A stretch of DNA of 64,000 bases from Butyrivibrio hungatei (GTDB lineage: Bacteria; Bacillota; Clostridia; Lachnospirales; Lachnospiraceae), in contig NZ_FMUR01000006.1 of NCBI RefSeq assembly GCF_900101605.1, positions 174,777-238,776 on the forward strand, written 5' to 3'. The position numbers and the translations under genes were made by a program. Of this stretch, positions 35,181 through 43,887 are shown one piece after another; positions within the stretch are counted from its first letter, which is position 1; each line of letters begins with the position of its first letter. The notes below the pieces were generated by a model. That model had not been told where the DNA came from. It was given only the letters and a program-made list of their open reading frames with translations, and did no database searches.

Positions 35181-36239
35181 TTATAAGGATATCACATTAT
35201 GTCCGGCGGCTTTTAAGAGCCTGTTCATAATGGCCTGACCTATTCCGCTGTCATCAAACGATTCCGAAAACATAACGTCTATGCCTTCATCATCAAATTC
35301 TCTGAGCGCTTTAAACAACTCATGAGCTATTGTCTTTTCATCTTCTCTATTTCCGAGACTTTTGACCGTATCGGCTTTGTATAAAGAAGTTGTTGAATCG
35401 GTACCTATTACTCCGGTTCTCTTTCCTTCTTCCATAGCCTTTTTTGTCTCACCGTTAATATATTCAACAACTTTATCCTGCGGGCCGCTTACTATAGTAA
35501 GATTGCCCTTCGGCGCATAGTGCTTGTACTTCATTCCGGGTGCCTTGGGCTTAAGGTTTGAAGAACTGTCTATGATAGTCTTATCTATGGTTACTTCTCC
35601 AAGCACTTTCTCTATCATATCTGCGGTTATATATCCCGGCCTTAAGATCATCGGAACCTCCGATGTAAGATCGACGATTGTAGACTCAAGTCCTATTCCG
35701 ACCTGGCCTCCGTCTATTATCATCTCAATCTTTCCGCCAAGATCTTCGACACAGTATCTCGCAACCGTAGGGCTTGGACGTCCCGACGTATTTGCACTCG
35801 GTGCCGCAATATATCCGCCCGAAGCCTTAATAAGTTCAAGCGCGATCTTATTGTTCGGCATCCTTATGGCCACCGTTCCAAGTCCGCCCGTTGTCTCAAG
35901 CGGAACTTTATCACTCTTATTCATTATCATGGTAAGAGGTCCGGGCCAATAAGCCTTGGCAAGCTTTAGGGCCGCCTCCGAAACACCGTCTGTTATTAAT
36001 TCTAAATCCTTAATATCTGCAATGTGAACTATAAGCGGATTGTCAGACGGTCTTCCCTTAGCCGCGTATATCTTTTTGGAAGATTCGGGGTTAAGGGCGT
36101 CTCCGCCCAGTCCGTATACTGTCTCAGTCGGAAATGCCACAAGTCCGCCTCTTCTTATTACTTCTCCGGCTCGCTTTATTGCATTTTCTGCCTCGGCATT
36201 AATATTATTCTCGTCTATTACTACCAGCTCAGTTTCCAA
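35181..36239 (-). CDS. tsaC: L-threonylcarbamoyladenylate synthase (Sua5 type)
   Basis: Protein of 352 residues making threonylcarbamoyl-AMP for the t6A37 modification of ANN-decoding tRNAs. N-terminal YrdC domain (GLVAFPTETVYGLGGDA, AAKGRPSDNPLIVH, STIVDLT) and a C-terminal Sua5 domain starting near APGMKYKHYAPKG, which makes it the two-domain Sua5 form rather than the short TsaC. The start is TTG at 36239 with GAGGGA 7 bases upstream, just after the GH18 stop; an ATG frame reaching 36323 would overlap that gene by 83 bases. Confidence 0.93.
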   Translation of the reverse strand: METELVVIDENNINAEAENAIKRAGEVIRRGGLVAFPTETVYGLGGDALNPESSKKIYAAKGRPSDNPLIVHIADIKDLELITDGVSEAALKLAKAYWPGPLTMIMNKSDKVPLETTGGLGTVAIRMPNNKIALELIKASGGYIAAPSANTSGRPSPTVARYCVEDLGGKIEMIIDGGQVGIGLESTIVDLTSEVPMILRPGYITADMIEKVLGEVTIDKTIIDSSSNLKPKAPGMKYKHYAPKGNLTIVSGPQDKVVEYINGETKKAMEEGKRTGVIGTDSTTSLYKADTVKSLGNREDEKTIAHELFKALREFDDEGIDVMFSESFDDSGIGQAIMNRLLKAAGHNVISL

Positions 36240-36240
36240 C

Positions 36241-38055
36241 TTACTGTCCCTCTGTATAACTTGTGATAACATCCCAGACATCACTGGATTCCTGTCCGAT
36301 TGCCCACTCGGCAATTCCCGCAATATTTCTCGCTTTCATTGCCTCTATCTTCTTGGCAATAGACTGCGAATCTTCAACCCATATCTTACAAGGACTGCCG
36401 TCTTTTGTCGTACCTTCACCGTAATTCTGGCCTGCTTCTTCATCCCATGAAACCGATATTCCATTGGTTGAAAGATATTCTTGCACATTCTTCATATGTT
36501 GAACATAACTTCCGTATTTTCCGTCTTTTTCCTGCCATGCACGTGAATAGAACGGCACTGCATTTATAACTTTCGAAGGATCCACATCCTGAAGAACAAG
36601 ATCAAGACCCTGCTCAACGAAACCTATGGAAGAGTTGGGTCCGGGTTCTCCACCGTCTGTATGTTCATCATATCCCATCAATATGATGTAATCCGCAACT
36701 ACGCCCTGTTCTTTTATATTCATGAACTTATTGTAAATAGGATAATAGTTATCAATAGAAAATACTATTCCCTGTTGTCTGCACGCAATCGACATTTCTC
36801 GTACAAACTCAATAAACGGCTGTGATTTCTCTTCGGATAAAATACTCTCAAAATCAAGGTTTAAGCCATCTGCACCCAAAAGAGCAACCTGTGCCAAAGC
36901 TTCCTTTATTATCTTAGCTCTTTTCTCCGCATAAGGAAGAAGCTCCATAAGTTTGAACTTATCATTATTTTTCATATCATCAAAAATAACCCACACATCC
37001 ATTCCCGCTGCATGTGCTTCCTTGACATAGTCTGCCGATCCGATACTTCCAACCGTTCCTTCTGCATCTTCAAAATAAAGCCACTGTGGCGCTATTACAT
37101 TAATTCCCTTTGTATTGGATATATAATCTGTAAGTGTTGCATTTCCTGCTTCACTTCCGATGCTGTGGAACGCAAGATTGATCAGATGATCTTTCTTGAT
37201 TCTCGTATACTCAGGTTCCTGATAATCCGTAACAGGCTCGGGTGTTACTTTTTTGGGATCCTTAAGTTTCTTTTTCTCTATATAACCTATGAGCGAATCT
37301 GCACTCTTTACCTGAATCCAGTTCTCAAACTCTTCAAGAAGTACGACTTCTTCGCCTTTATTAAGCCTTCTAAGGACATCACTCTTAGGGCCGCCCTTTA
37401 CTCTAAGATCGGTCCTTCTTGCGATGGTAGCAACAGCCTGTTCATCCCATTTTGTCGTAAGCTGTATGTGATTAGGCTCTGTAAATGCTTCATATGCAAA
37501 ATTACTGTATTTTTTCACATACTCAAGCGCAACATAGAGGGTATCGTCTCCCTCTTTGGAGATAACGTATTTCTCTTCTCCGGCTCCGCCGTTTGAATCC
37601 GTCCAACTGTTTTCTCCTATATTAGAAGTAATAATGGTATCCGGAGTTGTATACTTCAGCGTACCGTCTTCTTTACTGTAGTAGAACTTAGGATTAATGT
37701 TGTTACGGATAACTTCAAGATCTACATAGTATTCGCCGTCCCAGAGCTTTGCTCTTTTCTCTATGTACTCATCACCGAGTACGATTGCAACGTCATCTTT
37801 ACCCTTTATATCAAAATAGGCTTTAAGATCTGCTTTTTTATTACTATATGAAAACATATGAACAAGTGAATCTAAATCTTCTCCACTTTGAACTACGAAA
37901 ACTGCTCCTAAAATTAAAATAAGGGCGATTATAAAAACCGCCGGATTAAATCTCCTTCTTGGTCTTCTGCGGGATCCTCTCCTGGATCGGGATCTTGACC
38001 CGGATCTTCTTCTCGAATTGGGGCTTGGTCTTCGTCTTGTATTTCTTCTTGTCAT
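36241..38055 (-). CDS. Glycoside hydrolase family 18 protein with SH3 domain
   Basis: Protein of 604 residues: an Arg/Ser-rich cytoplasmic tail (18 Arg in residues 1-36), a transmembrane helix (about 38-58), a copper-amine-oxidase-like/SH3 region (SH3 near 215-270: RTDLRVKGGPKSDVLRRLNKGEEV), then a GH18 barrel with catalytic motif DGLNLDFES near residue 400 (the family's DGxDxDxE). The type is related to spore-lytic SleL/YaaH and membrane-tethered N-acetylglucosaminidases. It probably acts on peptidoglycan or chitin outside the cell. AAGGAG precedes the ATG. Confidence 0.92.
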   Translation of the reverse strand: MTRRNTRRRPSPNSRRRSGSRSRSRRGSRRRPRRRFNPAVFIIALILILGAVFVVQSGEDLDSLVHMFSYSNKKADLKAYFDIKGKDDVAIVLGDEYIEKRAKLWDGEYYVDLEVIRNNINPKFYYSKEDGTLKYTTPDTIITSNIGENSWTDSNGGAGEEKYVISKEGDDTLYVALEYVKKYSNFAYEAFTEPNHIQLTTKWDEQAVATIARRTDLRVKGGPKSDVLRRLNKGEEVVLLEEFENWIQVKSADSLIGYIEKKKLKDPKKVTPEPVTDYQEPEYTRIKKDHLINLAFHSIGSEAGNATLTDYISNTKGINVIAPQWLYFEDAEGTVGSIGSADYVKEAHAAGMDVWVIFDDMKNNDKFKLMELLPYAEKRAKIIKEALAQVALLGADGLNLDFESILSEEKSQPFIEFVREMSIACRQQGIVFSIDNYYPIYNKFMNIKEQGVVADYIILMGYDEHTDGGEPGPNSSIGFVEQGLDLVLQDVDPSKVINAVPFYSRAWQEKDGKYGSYVQHMKNVQEYLSTNGISVSWDEEAGQNYGEGTTKDGSPCKIWVEDSQSIAKKIEAMKARNIAGIAEWAIGQESSDVWDVITSYTEGQ

Positions 38056-38375
38056 TATCTAGCTCCTTTACAATCGCCCTCTATTATAACAGACTATTAA
38101 CTAAACGTCATTATGAATGTCCCCTAAAGCAATATATTTAACTATTTATTGTATATGTTATGGCGGGAACCTCTTTATAAAAATTTCATTTGATGTTTTT
38201 ATTGCAGTTTTTGGGGACATTCTATCCGAAACGAAGGCCAAAAGGTCATTTCTTTGTGATAATTCCTTGCTAGACCATTTTATCGTTTCAAATATGATTT
38301 GACGTATATTAATCTGTATGAGACACCACTTCGCAAACCCTTGTTTCTACGCTCAAATACAGCGCAAATATATGG

Positions 38376-38399
38376 TATAATGATATTGTAAACAATATC
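38376..38399 (+). promoter_or_regulatory. Extended -10 element with adjacent palindrome in the 665-base gap before mecA
   Basis: TGG-TATAAT (TATAAT 38376-38381) is followed directly by GATATTG-TAAA-CAATATC (38382-38399), a perfect 7-bp inverted repeat that could be a repressor site at the transcription start. The remainder of 38056-38720 holds hairpins at 38470-38489 (TTCTGCG/CGCAGAA), 38521-38554 (CGCCT/AGGCG with GGAT/ATCC) and about 38582-38616 (AAATCTTAAGA/TCTTAAGATTT). No gene is convincing; a small RNA or a long mecA leader is possible. Confidence 0.45.
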
Positions 38400-38659
38400 T
38401 TTTGTTTATGCTCAAATCTGTTGTGATGTAATAATTTTTGGGATTTATTTTGAAACTATCTGTAAGACATTCTGCGAAGAAACGCAGAACCATAGATCAG
38501 TAGATAAATAATTCCTCAATCGCCTCCTTCCCGGATTCATATCCTCGAAAGGCGTCTCACAAAAAATATCATAACAGATAAATCTTAAGATTTACCGTCG
38601 AAATTTCTTAAGATTTTATGTAGATGCGAATTTATTTTTAAAATATGTCGATACATCTA

Positions 38660-38688
38660 TTGACATCGAAAACTCAATAAATTAGTAT
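38660..38688 (+). promoter_or_regulatory. Promoter of mecA
   Basis: TTGACA (38660-38665), 17 bases, TAGTAT (38683-38688); 32 bases before the ATG, with AGGAGG between. Confidence 0.85.
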
Positions 38689-38720
38689 CTATGTATTCCA
38701 AAGTCAGGAGGTAACGCATC

Positions 38721-39521
38721 ATGAAGATAGAAAAAGTCAACGATCACCAAATCCGATGCACGCTTACCAGAGATGACCTTGCGAAACGCGACCTTAAGAT
38801 AACAGAACTTGCGTATGGTACCGACAAAGCAAAAGAACTTTTCCAAGATATGATGCAGCAAGCAAATATAGCATTCGGTTTTGATGCAGAAGATACCCCG
38901 CTTATGATAGAAGCTATACCGATCAATTCTGAATGTATCGTTCTTGTAATCACTAAAGTAGATGATCCTGAAGAATTGGATACCAGATTTTCCAATTTCG
39001 CCCCTTCGGTTCACGAGGAAGACTCTGATGATGAAGAATATGAGGATTACGAAGAAGCAGATTACGACGGAAATGAGGAAGCGGACGTTTCTTCTCTCTT
39101 TAAAAGACTGCAGCACAGCAACTTGAATGAGTATCAGGACTATAATGCAGGGAATACTTCATCAGATGTAAAAAAACTTAAGGAGAAAACTTCAAGCGTC
39201 AAGAAAAAAGACCAACCGATAGGAAGAGGCATACAGATTTTTTCTTTTGATTCTTTGCATGAAGCAAGCAAATTCGCGGTTATTGTAAGCAAGAAATTTA
39301 ATGGCGAGAACACATTATATAAGGATGAAACAAAAGGTAAGTATTACCTGATCCTTCATCAAGGTGATCTTGAAGATAATCTCTTCAAAAATATCTGTTC
39401 CTTATTAACAGAATACGGAACGGCAAAATTTGGAAGTAGTGCTGAGGAACAATATTTATCGGAGCATTACTCCATTGTTATTAAGAGCAACGCAGTACAG
39501 GCTCTTTCAGCAATTCAGTAA
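38721..39521 (+). CDS. mecA: Adaptor protein MecA
   Basis: Adaptor of 266 residues delivering substrates to the ClpC(P) protease in Firmicutes. The N-terminal domain MKIEKVNDHQIRCTLTRDDL binds substrate; a very acidic linker (about 95-122, DEEYEDYEEADYDGNEEAD) follows; the C-terminal domain (GIQIFSFDSLHEASKFAVIVSKKF ... YYLILHQGDLED) binds ClpC. No clpC lies in the window. It is a single-gene unit with its own promoter and terminator. TCAGGAGG lies 9 bases before the ATG. Confidence 0.95.
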   Translation: MKIEKVNDHQIRCTLTRDDLAKRDLKITELAYGTDKAKELFQDMMQQANIAFGFDAEDTPLMIEAIPINSECIVLVITKVDDPEELDTRFSNFAPSVHEEDSDDEEYEDYEEADYDGNEEADVSSLFKRLQHSNLNEYQDYNAGNTSSDVKKLKEKTSSVKKKDQPIGRGIQIFSFDSLHEASKFAVIVSKKFNGENTLYKDETKGKYYLILHQGDLEDNLFKNICSLLTEYGTAKFGSSAEEQYLSEHYSIVIKSNAVQALSAIQ

Positions 39522-39536
39522 ACAAGTAAATATTTA

Positions 39537-39575
39537 ATGCAGGAGAAATCAATGTCTTTCTCCTGCATTTTTTGT
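39537..39575 (+). terminator. Terminator of mecA
   Basis: Perfect 12-bp stem ATGCAGGAGAAA (39537-39548) with its complement (39557-39568), then TTTTTTG. Confidence 0.95.
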
Positions 39576-39578
39576 GTC

Positions 39579-39621
39579 AAAAAGAGAAGCAACTGTCGAA
39601 ATGACAATTGCTTCTCTTTTT
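39579..39621 (-). terminator. Terminator of por
   Basis: Perfect 14-bp stem AAAAAGAGAAGCAA (39579-39592) / complement (39608-39621) with inner TGTC/GACA. T-rich on both sides. It sits 35 bases after the por stop and abuts the mecA terminator, giving back-to-back insulation. Confidence 0.95.
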
Positions 39622-39655
39622 ATTTCTTATATCTCACAGAATCTATTTCTATGAA

Positions 39656-42600
39656 TTACTCATTTCCATACAAAGAAACAAGTTTCTCAAGATATGCTCT
39701 GTGTTCCTTAGCATGCTCAGCTGCTTTTGCATTGAGCTCTGCTGCTCTCTCAGGATTCTTGAGCTTAAGTGAAAGGTATCTGACCTCTCCGTCAAGGAAG
39801 CTCTGGAAGTCCTCTGTAGCAGGCTTGCTATCAAGAGTGAACTTCTTGTCTGCCTGAGGATTGAATCTGAACATATCCCAATATCCTGTAGCAACAGCCT
39901 TCTTCTCTTCATCCATAACCTTGTTCATGCCGGCCTTAAGACCCTGGTTGATACAAGGAGCATATGCGATGATAAGTGAAGGTCCCGGATATGCCTCAGC
40001 CTCAGAGATTGCCTTGATTGTCTGGTTCATATCAGCACCCATAGCGATCTGAGCAACGTAAACATATCCATAGCTCATAGCAATTGAAGCAAGGTCTTTC
40101 TGTTTAATCTCTTTTCCACCTGCTGCGAACTGTGCAACAGCACCTGTAGGAGTAGCCTTAGATGACTGTCCGCCTGTATTTGAGTAAACCTCAGTGTTAA
40201 CAACGAGAACGTTTACATCCTTACCGGAAGCAAGTACGTGGTCGAGACCACCGAATCCGATATCGAATGCCCATCCGTCACCACCGAAGATCCACTGTGA
40301 CTTCTTAGCTGCGAAGTCTTTATTCTTCTTGATGTATTTAGCTGCATCTGAATTGTCGCCTTCAAGAGCTGCAATAAGTTCATTTGTAGCTGCTGTATTC
40401 TCAGCACCGTTACTGAATGTATCAAGCCACTTCTGAGCTGCATCCTTAGCTTTTCCGCCATCGGCTACTACAGTCTCAACCTGCTCTTTGATTGCATCAC
40501 GAAGTGCGTTCTGAGCAAGTACCATACCCATACCAAACTCTGCGTTGTCCTCGAACAATGAGTTATCCCATGCAGGTCCGTGACCTTCCGCATTTACGGT
40601 ATAAGGTGTTGAAGGTGAAGAGTTACCCCAGATTGATGTACATCCTGTAGCATTTGCAACGTACATTCTGTCACCAAAGAGCTGAGTAACAAGTTTAACG
40701 TAAGGTGTCTCACCACAACCTGCGCATGCTCCCGAGAACTCAAGGAGAGGCTGCTTGAACTGAGATCCTCTGATTGTTGTAGCTTTGAGCTTCTCAACTA
40801 CATCTTTCTTCTCAGGAAGAGTTACAGCGTAGTCGAAGTACTTCTGCTCATCCTTATTATCTGCGATTGCACCCATCTTAAGTGTCTCGCCTGCCTTATT
40901 TCCAAGACATACATTTGCGCAAGATCCGCATCCTGTACAGTCAAGAGCCGAAATAACGATTGAGAACTTGTATCCGGGTACACCGTTAACATCCTTAGTC
41001 TGAAGTCCTTCAGGTGCCTTAGCAACTTCGTCGTCTGTAAGAGCAACTGTACGGATTGCTGCGTGAGGACATACAAGTGAACAGAATCCACACTCTACGC
41101 ACTTTGTAGCATCCCACTTAGGAACATTAACCGCGATACCTCTCTTCTCGTATGCAGCCGATCCTGAAGGTGTAGCACCATCAACGTAAGGAAGACAATC
41201 TGAAACCTTAAGGTTGTTACCTTCCTGAGCATTAACCTTAGTCTGGATATTATTAACGAAGTCGATAACATCCTTTCTGCTTCCCTCAGCCTTCTTGAAG
41301 TCAAGGCCTTCATCCTTGGCATCTTTCCAAGACTCAGGAATCTCAACCTTGATAAGGTTCTTCGGATCTGCTCCGGCATCGATAGCTGCCCAGTTCTTCT
41401 TAACGACATCTTCACCCTTACGGCCGTATGTCTTCTGTGCTGCATCTTTCATGAACTTAATTGCATCATCTTCAGGAATGATCTTTGTAATGTTGAAGAA
41501 TGCCGACTGAAGAATTGTGTTAATTCTTGTAGGTCCCATTCCAACTTCAACACCGATCTTAGAACCGTTCATGATATAGAAGTTGATCTTATGATCGTAC
41601 ATGAACTTCTTAACCTGTCCGGGAATCTCAGTCTCGAGCTGTTCTACTGTCCAAGGGCAGTTAAGAAGGAATGATCCTCCGTCCACAATTTCCTGAACCA
41701 TGTTGAACTTGCGGATATATGAAGGATTGTGGCATGCTACGAAGTCTGCCTTCTTGATAAGGTATGTTGACTTGATGGGAGTCTTACCAAATCTAAGGTG
41801 AGACATTGTAACACCACCTGACTTCTTAGAGTCATAATCAAAGTATGCCTGAGCATACATGTCAGTGTTGTCACCGATAATCTTGATAGAGTTCTTGTTT
41901 GCACCAACAGTACCGTCAGCACCAAGTCCCCAGAACTTACAGTTTGTTGTTCCCTCGGGAGTTGTAACAAGAGGAGCACCAACCTTAAGTGAAAGGTTTG
42001 TTACGTCATCTTCGATACCGATAGTGAACTCTTCTTTTTCTGTATTCTCAAATACTGCAACAATCTGTGCAGGAGTTGTATCTTTTGAACCAAGTCCATA
42101 ACGTCCGCAGAATACAGGAACGCTCTCGAACTTTGTTCCCTTAAGAGCTGCGATAACATCAAGAGCAAGAGGCTCACGATATGATCCGGGCTCCTTTGTT
42201 CTGTCGAGAACCTGGATTCTCTTAACAGAATCAGGAATAGCTGCTACAAGAGCTTTTGCTGAGAAAGGTCTGTAAAGTCTGACTTTTACAACACCGACCT
42301 TCTTGCCCGTTTTCTCAAGGTAATCGATTGTCTCCTCGATTGTATCGTTTACAGAACCCATAGCAACGATAACCACTTCTGCATTAGGATCTCCGTAGTA
42401 GTTAAAGAGCTTATAGTCTGTACCAATCTTGGCATTAACTTTATCCATATACTTCTGAACGATGTCAGGAAGTTCATTATAGCCTGTGTTACAAGCTTCT
42501 CTTGTCTGGAAGAAAATGTCGGGATTCTGAGCTGAACCCATCTGGCACGGATGATTGGGATTCAAAGCATTTGCCTTGAAAGCATCAATGGCATCGTGAT

Positions 42601-43186
42601 TTACCATCTCATCAAGATCCTTGTAATCCCACACTTCGATCTTCTGAATCTCGTGTGATGTACGGAATCCGTCAAAGAAATTAATGAAAGGAATACGTCC
42701 TTCAATAGCTGCGCAGTAAGCAACAGGTGTTAAGTCCATAACTTCCTGTACGCTTGAATCACAGAGCATTGCTGCACCTGTCTGACGGCAAGCATAAACG
42801 TCTGAATGGTCGCCAAAAATGTTGAGCGCATGTGAAGCTACGCAACGAGCCGATACGTTGAATACTCCGGGAAGTCTCTCACCGGCAACTTTGTAGATGT
42901 CAGGGATCATAAGAAGAAGACCCTGAGAAGCGGTATATGTAGATGTAAGAGCACCTACTACCAATGATCCGTGTACAGCACCTGCTGCACCCGCCTCAGA
43001 CTGCATCTCTGTAATCTGAACCGTACGACCGAAAATATTTTTCTTTCCGGCTGTTGCCCACTCATCTACATGTTCAGGCATAACAGATGAAGGGGTGATA
43101 GGGTACATGGCAGCAACTTCGGTAAATGCATATGAAGCATATGCAGCAGCCTCGTTACCGTCCATGGTTTTCATGTTTCTAGCCAT
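39656..43186 (-). CDS. nifJ: Pyruvate:ferredoxin (flavodoxin) oxidoreductase
   Basis: Single-chain enzyme of 1176 residues that oxidises pyruvate to acetyl-CoA and CO2 and reduces ferredoxin. Order: pyruvate-binding/alpha domain (MDGNEAAAYASYAFTEVAAMYPITPSS), CoA domain, gamma domain, two 4Fe-4S clusters (CVECGFCSLVC near 697, CTGCGSC near 750), C-terminal TPP domain (GDGWAFDIGFGGLDHVLASG near 967 and NTEVYSNTGGQ) with the extra proximal cluster (SGACAGCGETPYVKL). ATG 43186 with AGGAGG 8 bases upstream; an upstream ATG frame to 43225 is rejected. Its partner ferredoxin gene is divergent at 43602. Confidence 0.98.
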   Translation of the reverse strand: MARNMKTMDGNEAAAYASYAFTEVAAMYPITPSSVMPEHVDEWATAGKKNIFGRTVQITEMQSEAGAAGAVHGSLVVGALTSTYTASQGLLLMIPDIYKVAGERLPGVFNVSARCVASHALNIFGDHSDVYACRQTGAAMLCDSSVQEVMDLTPVAYCAAIEGRIPFINFFDGFRTSHEIQKIEVWDYKDLDEMVNHDAIDAFKANALNPNHPCQMGSAQNPDIFFQTREACNTGYNELPDIVQKYMDKVNAKIGTDYKLFNYYGDPNAEVVIVAMGSVNDTIEETIDYLEKTGKKVGVVKVRLYRPFSAKALVAAIPDSVKRIQVLDRTKEPGSYREPLALDVIAALKGTKFESVPVFCGRYGLGSKDTTPAQIVAVFENTEKEEFTIGIEDDVTNLSLKVGAPLVTTPEGTTNCKFWGLGADGTVGANKNSIKIIGDNTDMYAQAYFDYDSKKSGGVTMSHLRFGKTPIKSTYLIKKADFVACHNPSYIRKFNMVQEIVDGGSFLLNCPWTVEQLETEIPGQVKKFMYDHKINFYIMNGSKIGVEVGMGPTRINTILQSAFFNITKIIPEDDAIKFMKDAAQKTYGRKGEDVVKKNWAAIDAGADPKNLIKVEIPESWKDAKDEGLDFKKAEGSRKDVIDFVNNIQTKVNAQEGNNLKVSDCLPYVDGATPSGSAAYEKRGIAVNVPKWDATKCVECGFCSLVCPHAAIRTVALTDDEVAKAPEGLQTKDVNGVPGYKFSIVISALDCTGCGSCANVCLGNKAGETLKMGAIADNKDEQKYFDYAVTLPEKKDVVEKLKATTIRGSQFKQPLLEFSGACAGCGETPYVKLVTQLFGDRMYVANATGCTSIWGNSSPSTPYTVNAEGHGPAWDNSLFEDNAEFGMGMVLAQNALRDAIKEQVETVVADGGKAKDAAQKWLDTFSNGAENTAATNELIAALEGDNSDAAKYIKKNKDFAAKKSQWIFGGDGWAFDIGFGGLDHVLASGKDVNVLVVNTEVYSNTGGQSSKATPTGAVAQFAAGGKEIKQKDLASIAMSYGYVYVAQIAMGADMNQTIKAISEAEAYPGPSLIIAYAPCINQGLKAGMNKVMDEEKKAVATGYWDMFRFNPQADKKFTLDSKPATEDFQSFLDGEVRYLSLKLKNPERAAELNAKAAEHAKEHRAYLEKLVSLYGNE

Positions 43187-43256
43187 TTTGTTTCCTCCTA
43201 CCTTTATTTGGATTATTTTTGGCACATTTATTAAATTGTGTTAAAAAAAAAGAAAT

Positions 43257-43285
43257 AGTGTAACAATTCCGTATACACGCTTCAA
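43257..43285 (-). promoter_or_regulatory. Promoter of por
   Basis: Minus-strand TTGAAG (43280-43285), 17 bases, TACACT (43257-43262). The 70-base leader has a long A run. A TTGTTACAC / TTAACACAA pair flanks the -10 and loosely recalls redox-repressor (Rex) half sites, but the spacing is too long. The 43187-43601 gap holds this and the ferredoxin promoter, and otherwise nothing recognised. Confidence 0.65.
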
Positions 43286-43487
43286 TCTTTAAAAAAAGCG
43301 ATGCGGTCTTATTTTCACTCATGTTCTGCCAAATTCAATACTATCATTAAATCCATGCAGATGTCAATGCGCACAAGGCTTTCAGCTACTTTACAGCAAC
43401 TTTTTCAACCCTATTGTGTAGTCGTTATTATCTGTTAATTTTTTATCATTTTGCGATATTTACTGAGAAAAGTTTTTGTTTACTATA

Positions 43488-43516
43488 TTGCCTAAATATC
43501 ATTATTATTATATGAT
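43488..43516 (+). promoter_or_regulatory. Promoter of the ferredoxin gene
   Basis: TTGCCT (43488-43493), 17 bases, TATGAT (43511-43516); about 86 bases before the start codon at 43602. Confidence 0.7.
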
Positions 43517-43601
43517 ATAGACGTATTAAAGATTGGTAATGGCAAGATACCAGTCGTTTTTTGATACACACAATTGCACTTTAATATGGAAGGAGATTAT
43601 T

Positions 43602-43772
43602 ATGGCATACGTTATTAATGATGGCTGCATCAGCTGTGGCTCATGCGCTGCTCAGTGTCCTGTTTCTGCAATTTCACAGGGTGACTCACAGTTCGTTATC
43701 GACGCAAATACATGCATCGACTGCGGATCTTGTGCTGCTCAGTGTCCTGTAGGTGCTATCACACAGGGCTAA
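43602..43772 (+). CDS. 2[4Fe-4S] ferredoxin
   Basis: Protein of 56 residues with two CxxCxxCxxxCP motifs (CISCGSCAAQCP and CIDCGSCAAQCP): a clostridial-type ferredoxin with two low-potential clusters, the likely acceptor for the divergent pyruvate oxidoreductase. The two halves are near repeats (CGSCAAQCPV in both). The start is the ATG at 43602 after GGAAGGAG; a longer frame from 43533 would add 23 unrelated residues. Confidence 0.97.
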   Translation: MAYVINDGCISCGSCAAQCPVSAISQGDSQFVIDANTCIDCGSCAAQCPVGAITQG

Positions 43773-43790
43773 CGCCAAGCAAGTAAATAA

Positions 43791-43838
43791 TAAAGAGCAT
43801 TTTCCAAGTTTACTTGGATAAATGCTCTTTTTTATTTT
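43791..43838. terminator. Bidirectional terminator between ferredoxin and dnaB
   Basis: Stem AAAGAGCATTT...CCAAG / CTTGG...AAATGCTCTTT, about 16 bp with a small internal mismatch, T-rich on both strands. Confidence 0.9.
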
Positions 43839-43887
43839 CAAATAATTGGCTTTAGCCCTATGAGCTTGCCTCACTATCTTTTCTGCC

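Noticed and set aside
38117..38302. A 61-codon rightward frame in the gap before mecA
   Set aside because: No ribosome site, no resemblance to known proteins, and AT-rich random composition.
43216..43275. Rex (redox) operator at por
   Set aside because: Half sites TTGTTA and TAACAA are present but spaced far beyond the usual distance.
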